This document shows, piece after piece, positions 59,064-64,000 of a DNA stretch of 64,000 nt (position 1 is its first letter; each line of letters opens with the position of its first letter). The notes under the pieces were generated by a model. It made no database searches. It saw only the letters and a list, made by a program, of their open reading frames with translations, and was not told the origin of the DNA. The DNA is from Bartonella birtlesii IBS 325 (GTDB lineage Bacteria > Pseudomonadota > Alphaproteobacteria > Rhizobiales > Rhizobiaceae). The DNA lies in assembly GCF_000273375.1 (NCBI RefSeq), contig NZ_CM001557.1, positions 877,625 through 941,624 of the forward strand. The letters are read 5' to 3'. The translations under genes were made by a program, and so were the position numbers.

Positions 59064-60313
59064 ATGACAATGTCATAATCGATCATATTGGAGTAAATGG
59101 TTATGGTGTTATCAAAACATTGCATGACTTTGTTTATGTTCCTTTTACTTTACCAGGAGAATGTGCCGAAATCGCTATTCATGGAAAATATGCCACACTT
59201 ATAGCATTAAAGAAAAAATCACCACAACGCATTGATGCTCTATGCAGGCATTTTGGAGAGTGTGGTGGATGTATGCTTCAACATTGGCATATCGATTCTT
59301 ATCATGAATGGAAGAGACAACTGGTGATTGATGCTCTGAAAGAATATAAACTTGATGTTGCTGTTTCACCTTTAATAGGGTGTTCCCCCTATAGTCGCCG
59401 GCGAATGACTCTCACGGCATCTATGACACCACAAGGTCAGAGAGTCGGATTTAATCGTCACCTCTCTCATGAAATTGTCTCTCTTGAAGAATGTCCAGTA
59501 AGCTGTTCACAAATTATATCTAAACTCGGTGATATCAGGAAACTCTGTGCTTTTTTAAGCAATCATGCCAAACGATTTCACATAACGGTAACATGTATTG
59601 CAAATGGTTTAGATGTTGCTGTAAGCGGTTGTATTATACACCATGAATTGCTCCGTCAGAAAATAATTCATACAGCTCTTGCATGTGGAATTACACGCTT
59701 ATCTGTTGAAGGTGAAGTTTTTGTTGAACGAGAAAAACCATTAATTTACTTTGGAGATGTCTGTGTTGAATTTCCTGCAGGAGGTTTTCTCCAAGCGACG
59801 TCTGAAGCAGAAAATATTATGGGCGATATTATTTTAACTCATTTTAAAAAGACAAAGAATGCTCTTGATTTGTTCTCAGGAGTGGGAACATTTGCTTTGC
59901 GTATGGCTAAAAAGGTGAATGTTCACGCGGTAGAGAATGATGAGAAAGCGTTAAAAAACTTAGAATTAGCAGCCCGTTTTGCAGTTGGTTTGAAAACCGT
60001 AACTTGTGAAAAACGCGATCTTTTTCGTTGTCCACTCTCTGTAAGGGAACTTGAATGTTTTGAATCTGTTGTTTTTAATCCTCCACGTAGTGGTGCAGAA
60101 AAACAAGTGCGTGAATTGGCTAAGGCAACAATACCCCGTATAGCAGCAATTTCATGTAATCCTATTACATTTGCTCGTGATTTATCTTTACTTATTGCTA
60201 GTGGCTATACAGTAGAAAAAGTCATACCGATTGATCAATTTTTATGGTCACCGCATGTTGAAATTATCGCCCTTTTAAGAAAGCGCAAAGTAAAATCAGA
60301 CTGGAAGCTTTAG
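59060..60313 (+). CDS. 23S rRNA or tRNA m5U methyltransferase, RumA/TrmA class
   Basis: A 417-residue RNA (uracil-5)-methyltransferase. An N-terminal TRAM-like part is followed by a cysteine cluster, CRHFGECGGCMLQHW with a later ECPVSC, which probably binds a 4Fe-4S cluster as in RlmD. SAM motif I is ALDLFSGVGTFALRMAKKV, and the catalytic end is ISCNPITFARDLSLL with the nucleophilic Cys. The start is GTG 59060, overlapping the tlyA stop by four bases, so the two are coupled. Whether the target is U1939, U747 or another site is not decidable. Confidence 0.88.
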   Translation: MNDNVIIDHIGVNGYGVIKTLHDFVYVPFTLPGECAEIAIHGKYATLIALKKKSPQRIDALCRHFGECGGCMLQHWHIDSYHEWKRQLVIDALKEYKLDVAVSPLIGCSPYSRRRMTLTASMTPQGQRVGFNRHLSHEIVSLEECPVSCSQIISKLGDIRKLCAFLSNHAKRFHITVTCIANGLDVAVSGCIIHHELLRQKIIHTALACGITRLSVEGEVFVEREKPLIYFGDVCVEFPAGGFLQATSEAENIMGDIILTHFKKTKNALDLFSGVGTFALRMAKKVNVHAVENDEKALKNLELAARFAVGLKTVTCEKRDLFRCPLSVRELECFESVVFNPPRSGAEKQVRELAKATIPRIAAISCNPITFARDLSLLIASGYTVEKVIPIDQFLWSPHVEIIALLRKRKVKSDWKL

Positions 60314-60374
60314 CTTCATGAAAAGACTTTTTAATTCCATTAAAAATCCTTTAACGAAATGAATTTGGTATATT

Positions 60375-61799
60375 TCATGAAAGTGCTGTGCCACCAATTG
60401 TCATATTATTAATTCGCAAATGAGGCTGTCCAACGCCCACAGGAACATTTTGTCCAGCTTTTCCACACATACCGATACCATTATCAAGTTTACTATCATT
60501 GCCAATCATTGTGATACGTTTCATAGCATCGGGTCCATTTCCGATAAGGGTTGCACCTTTTATGGGGGCTACAATTTTGCCATTTTCTACTCGATATGCT
60601 TCAGTGCATTCGAAAACAAATTTTCCAGAAGTAATATCAACTTGTCCTCCGCCAAATGAAACAGCATAAATACCATTTTTGAGTGAGGATAGAATTTCTT
60701 CAGGTGTTTTGTCACCTCCTAGCATAATGGTATTGGTCATTCTTGGCATTGGTGCATGCGCATAGGATTCACGTCGTCCATTTCCTGTTGGCTTCATTCC
60801 CATAAGCCGGGCATTCAGCCTGTCTTGCATAAAACCAATAAGTTTTCCATCTTCAATAAGAACGTTATATCCTGATGGAGTGCCTTCATCATCAATGGTG
60901 AGTGAACCACGGCACTGAGGAATTGTCCCATCATCAACAACTGTAACACCTTTTGCGGCAACCTGTTGGCCTAAAAGTTCAGAAAAAGCAGAAGTTTTTT
61001 TACGATTAAAATCACCTTCTAAGCCATGACCTACGGCTTCATGAAGCATAACACCTGGCCATCCATTAGCTAAGACAACATCAAATGTCCCTGCGGGTGC
61101 TGCTTCTGCATCTAAGTTTATGAGAGCCATACGCAAAGCTTCATCAGCAGCGTGTTTCCAATTTTCCTCATGAATGAATTTGCTAAATGCTTGTCGCCCA
61201 CCACATCCATAAAAGCCATTTTCACGCCGATTACCTTCAGCAGCAACCACAGATATAGAAAGACGTACAAGAGGACGCACATCACAAACTAGATGTCCGT
61301 CTGCTCGTAAAATTTCAACATGCTGTAATGAGCCAGAAAGAGCAACAGTAACTTGATGTAATTTATCATTTTTAGCTCGTAAATAGGCATCAATTTTTTG
61401 TAAAAGTGCACTTTTTTCTTCAAATGATGGGGTATCAAGCGGATTATGTGGTTGATAAAGTCTTTTATTTGTTTTTTGAGGTGTTATGCTATAAGGCCCA
61501 GCATGATTATTATAGGTTACAGCTTTTGCTGCTTCACTAGCACGTTTGAGTGCAACTGCTGATAATTCACTAGAGTGCGCATATCCCGTAGCTTCTCCAG
61601 CAACCACGCGCAGACCAAATCCCATATCTTGATGAAATGAGCCATTTTTAAATTGTCCATTGTCAAATAAAAGGACTTCGCTTTCTGTATATTCTAGATA
61701 AAGTTCTCCATCATCAGCATGATGAAGTGTTTCTTGAACAAGTGATTGCACTTGAGATGGAGCAATATCAAAATGATCAATAAGCGATTTCATGGTCAT
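60375..61799 (-). CDS. tldD: TldD-family metalloprotease
   Basis: TldD with TldE/PmbA processes modified peptides and degrades some antitoxins. The 474-residue protein has the zinc motif HEAVGHGLEGDFN (HExxxH) near residue 255, plus SFGGGQVDITSGKFVFEC and a C-terminal GKAGQNVPVGVGQPHLRIN. Start ATG 61799. It is followed on the same strand by no gene (convergent with the methyltransferase), and is preceded by the IalB-family gene, an order conserved in related rhizobia. Confidence 0.95.
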   Translation of the reverse strand: MTMKSLIDHFDIAPSQVQSLVQETLHHADDGELYLEYTESEVLLFDNGQFKNGSFHQDMGFGLRVVAGEATGYAHSSELSAVALKRASEAAKAVTYNNHAGPYSITPQKTNKRLYQPHNPLDTPSFEEKSALLQKIDAYLRAKNDKLHQVTVALSGSLQHVEILRADGHLVCDVRPLVRLSISVVAAEGNRRENGFYGCGGRQAFSKFIHEENWKHAADEALRMALINLDAEAAPAGTFDVVLANGWPGVMLHEAVGHGLEGDFNRKKTSAFSELLGQQVAAKGVTVVDDGTIPQCRGSLTIDDEGTPSGYNVLIEDGKLIGFMQDRLNARLMGMKPTGNGRRESYAHAPMPRMTNTIMLGGDKTPEEILSSLKNGIYAVSFGGGQVDITSGKFVFECTEAYRVENGKIVAPIKGATLIGNGPDAMKRITMIGNDSKLDNGIGMCGKAGQNVPVGVGQPHLRINNMTIGGTALS

Positions 61800-61901
61800 T
61801 ATCCTGTTTCATGGGTACAGAGAAAGATTTTTCTTTGCTTTATTTTGAGAAGCCGTGAAGCATGTTATAAGATTTTCATCATTCAATATGCGTAATTTTA
61901 T

Positions 61902-62441
61902 TTATGTTGGTAGGGTTGCATAAGCATCACTAAGACCATGGAGATCAACGAGCCCTCCAATTGCTTGCTCAGGTGTTGTAAAAATAAAGTAGGTCGCCAT
62001 CTTACCTTTTAAGAAGTGCTGTAATATATCCTCTTTAAGGACAGCTTCAGCAACACAATTATCACCAAGACAGCGACGATATTCTAATCTTCCCATATTT
62101 TTATCATCAATTTTAAGTCCAATACCGGGGCGTAATTCCACGCGGATCGGAACAAAAACACGCATCAAAGTTCCCTGATTTTTAGGAAGTTTATAAAATG
62201 TAACGCGCAGAGTAATATCATGGCGATTTTGTGTGTGTACATTTTGTACAATTTCACATTGTATATTAGGTGTACCTGGTGGCATAGAACAAACTTTTGT
62301 CCACGCACCGTAAGTTTGTGGGGCAGGAACATTTTGTGCATGAGATGTTTGTGCAGTCGCGTGATTTAAAGAAATATTACAGAGCGTATAAATAACAACA
62401 CCAACAGAAAAAATTTTTTTAAACAATTTATAAAGCACCAC
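61902..62441 (-). CDS. Invasion-associated locus B (IalB) family protein
   Basis: A 179-residue exported protein with an N-terminal signal region (KLFKKIFSVGVVIYTLCNIS ending near NHATAQ). An IalB-type domain follows: WTKVCSMPPGTPNIQCEIVQ and RRCLGDNCVAEAVLKEDIL, whose Cys pairs are characteristic. GTG 62441 is the start. IalB of Bartonella is linked to erythrocyte invasion, but this copy sits beside tldD and the cox region, where related rhizobia also carry an IalB-like gene, so a general envelope role is possible. It is the paralogue of that position rather than necessarily the classic ialB. Confidence 0.85.
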   Translation of the reverse strand: MVLYKLFKKIFSVGVVIYTLCNISLNHATAQTSHAQNVPAPQTYGAWTKVCSMPPGTPNIQCEIVQNVHTQNRHDITLRVTFYKLPKNQGTLMRVFVPIRVELRPGIGLKIDDKNMGRLEYRRCLGDNCVAEAVLKEDILQHFLKGKMATYFIFTTPEQAIGGLVDLHGLSDAYATLPT

Positions 62442-62850
62442 AGGAAACCCTAACTCTCAAACCATACACCCTTAATGTATAGCTCTATATAAAAATAAAT
62501 ACTTAACTCAAAACAATATCAGTATAACACAAAACCATTTTTTACCCAAACATATTAATCTCTATGTACGTAATAAAAAAGCAAGAAAAACAAACCTATC
62601 GTAGTAGGTAGAAGGAGGGTTACTCTATAATGTTTGGTGGAATATATTTTTTATGGTACCTTTATAATGTAAGAAAAATATACTGAAAAAACATATTTTT
62701 GTTGCAAATGTTTCTATCTATTTCTAGGGAATATGTACGAGGGAGGTATCCTATATGTTCCCAGAAGCGCAATAATATTAATTGGTCGACCCCATATACT
62801 AGGCAGTATTTGTTTGTGGGTGACAAAAATGAAAAAGGTCTTTGAATGGA
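62442..62850. other. Intergenic region where coxB-coxA would be expected
   Basis: In relatives such as Sinorhizobium and Brucella, cytochrome aa3 oxidase genes lie between the IalB-like gene and ctaB. Here only about 400 bases remain, and no coxA or coxB fragment could be recognised. A perfect AGGAGG site (62613-62618) precedes an 18-codon frame, ATG 62630 to TGA 62686 (MFGGIYFLWYLYNVRKIY), which may be a leader peptide or a chance frame. Confidence 0.5.
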
Positions 62851-63768
62851 ATGTCTGTTTCAGGAGAATTATCGGCAGTAAATGGTAAATCAGTTCAACC
62901 AAAATCCAGTATTGGTGATTATATCACGTTATTAAAACCACGAGTTATGTCACTTGTTGTCTTTACAGCTCTAGTTGGGTTGGTAGTATCGCCTGTTTCA
63001 ATTCATCCATTTTATAGTTTTTTAGCGATCTTTTGTATTGCTATAGGTGGTGGTGCAGCTGGGGCACTTAATATGTGGTATGATGCTGACATTGACGCAG
63101 TGATGGAACGTACTAAAAATCGCCCTATCCCAATGGGTAAAATCAGTCGCAAGAGGGCACTTATTTTTGGTATGGTTTTATCTATTTTTTCAGTATTGGT
63201 TATGGGGATCTTCATTAATTGGTTTGCAGCATTTTTTCTTGCATTCACAATTTTCTTTTATGTCGTTATTTATACGATTTGGCTAAAACGTATAACGCCG
63301 CAAAATATTGTTATTGGTGGTGCATCTGGAGCTTTTCCACCAATGATTGGGTGGTCGGCGACAACGGGTACAGTAAGTATTGATAGCTTTTTATTATTTT
63401 TAATCATTTTTATGTGGACTCCGCCACATTTTTGGTCTCTTTCTCTCTTTTCATCTCTTGATTATGAAGCAGCTGGCATTCCTATGATGCCTAATGTACG
63501 AGGTGAGCATTCAACAAAAAAACAGATCTTATTTTATACTGTTTTAATGGCAATATGTGCGGCTGGACCCTACATTACTGGTTTTGTAGGAGTTTTGTAT
63601 GGTATTTTTTCAACAATTTTAAGTATTGTTTTTGTTTATTTTGCCTGTCGCTTATGGAAAGCTGATACACATGATGTAACTATTTTGATGGCAAAAAAAT
63701 TGTTTTTCTTTTCGTTATTTTATTTAGCTGCTCTCTTTGGAGTTCTTTTGATTGAAGCTCTTGTTTAG
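62851..63768 (+). CDS. ctaB: Protoheme IX farnesyltransferase (heme O synthase)
   Basis: Transfers a farnesyl group to heme b to form heme O, for terminal oxidases. The 305-residue protein has about eight to nine membrane helices and the UbiA-superfamily motifs NMWYDADIDAVMERTKNRPI and YTIWLKRITPQNIVIGGASG, with FMWTPPHFWSLSLF. ATG 62851 is preferred over TTG 62842. With no cox genes beside it, its product probably serves a bo3-type quinol oxidase encoded elsewhere. Confidence 0.94.
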   Translation: MSVSGELSAVNGKSVQPKSSIGDYITLLKPRVMSLVVFTALVGLVVSPVSIHPFYSFLAIFCIAIGGGAAGALNMWYDADIDAVMERTKNRPIPMGKISRKRALIFGMVLSIFSVLVMGIFINWFAAFFLAFTIFFYVVIYTIWLKRITPQNIVIGGASGAFPPMIGWSATTGTVSIDSFLLFLIIFMWTPPHFWSLSLFSSLDYEAAGIPMMPNVRGEHSTKKQILFYTVLMAICAAGPYITGFVGVLYGIFSTILSIVFVYFACRLWKADTHDVTILMAKKLFFFSLFYLAALFGVLLIEALV

Positions 63769-63937
63769 TCTTTTATCACTCTTTAATAGAGCTAGATGAA
63801 AGAGAAAACAAAAAGCTTTTTCTGAAGAAAATACCGTAGGAATACATTATAAGGTGGGTATACTATTGCTAATTGTTTTTTTCATTGTTTATGTAGTACA
63901 TGAAAATATTTTTTTGAACATATGGTGAAAGTTAGAG

Positions 63938-64000
63938 ATGTTTTTATCTGTACTTCCTCCTTTAACAATGCGTCTTTGTGGTCCACGTGGATTTTGTGCA
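63938..64000 (+). CDS. ispH: 4-hydroxy-3-methylbut-2-enyl diphosphate reductase, start only
   Basis: The last 63 bases open a frame from ATG 63938 reading MFLSVLPPLTMRLCGPRGFC and running off the window. RLCGPRGFCAG is the N-terminal iron-sulfur Cys motif of IspH (LytB), which makes IPP and DMAPP in the last MEP step. In related rhizobia ispH follows the cox cluster, so the position fits. Only the first 21 residues are visible. Confidence 0.8.
   Translation, partial: MFLSVLPPLTMRLCGPRGFCA

Noticed and set aside
1..64000. CRISPR array, rRNA operon or intact insertion sequence
   Set aside because: No regularly spaced repeats, rRNA sequence or transposase with terminal inverted repeats was seen; tandem or clustered repeats were also not evident by eye.

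Overview
The window looks like a chromosomal segment of a Bartonella species (order Hyphomicrobiales/Rhizobiales). The DNA is A+T-rich. The gene neighbourhoods are typical of the order: purA / membrane protein / rpoH-rluD, pdxH / DnaJ-like / fabI-aroC-ribB, xseB-dxs-tlyA, and tldD / IalB-family / ctaB / ispH. An invasion-associated-locus-B family protein is present, and the genome shows reductive decay. The species cannot be fixed from the sequence alone.

Layout. 1-6.4 kb: end of purA, a membrane-anchored unknown, heat-shock sigma factor rpoH, rluD and an aldehyde dehydrogenase. 6.8-11.8 kb: an FtsK-type DNA translocase without membrane helices and a PdhS/PleC/DivJ-like sensor kinase, each broken by one frameshift in an A-run. 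11.8-14.1 kb: mscL, pyrD and tRNA-His. 14.1-20.0 kb: a strongly decayed foreign island abutting the tRNA. It holds the C-terminal part of a citrate-synthase-like gene, two hotdog-fold (dehydratase-like) gene relics, two small membrane-protein genes, and wreckage of a type III restriction-modification system. 20.0-27.0 kb: a gamma-glutamylputrescine-type pair (puuA/puuB-like) followed by zwf-pgl-edd, the entry into the pentose phosphate and Entner-Doudoroff routes. 27-32.8 kb: folD, an AsmA-family gene (frameshifted), a previously unlisted 47-residue membrane protein, rsmE and gshA. 32.8-34.5 kb: a dead tyrosine integrase. 34.5-46.9 kb: glyS-glyQ, a TPR protein, a long-chain polyprenyl diphosphate synthase, a methyltransferase, an S49 peptidase, ispE, rnhB, a Sua5-type gene and an FAD oxidase. 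47.1-51.4 kb: a DUF6101-like protein, purD, ubiA (two frameshifts) and pdxH. 51.7-64 kb: a DnaJ-like gene, fabI, aroC, ribB, xseB, dxs, tlyA, an RNA m5U methyltransferase, tldD, an IalB-family gene, ctaB and the start of ispH.

How the genes fit together. The window concentrates isoprenoid and quinone supply: dxs, ispE and ispH make precursors, the polyprenyl synthase makes the side chain, and ubiA attaches it. Heme O synthesis (ctaB), fatty-acid elongation (fabI), aromatic and riboflavin precursors (aroC, ribB), purine synthesis (purA, purD), pyrimidine synthesis (pyrD), glutathione (gshA) and translation functions (glyQS, tRNA-His, rluD, rsmE, tlyA) are also here. CtaB is retained, but the cytochrome aa3 oxidase genes that flank it in related rhizobia are gone.

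Notable patterns. (1) The tRNA-His-linked island contains what looks like a dead citrate-synthase/hotdog-enzyme gene cluster that I cannot match to a named pathway. This is the best candidate for something undescribed, but it is decayed. (2) Five frame breaks in otherwise well-preserved genes (ftsK-like, kinase, AsmA, ubiA twice) all behave as a single missing base in an A or T run of 6-8. This fits homopolymer undercalling, homopolymer slippage in vivo or, less likely, recoding. No CRISPR array, rRNA gene or intact insertion sequence was seen.
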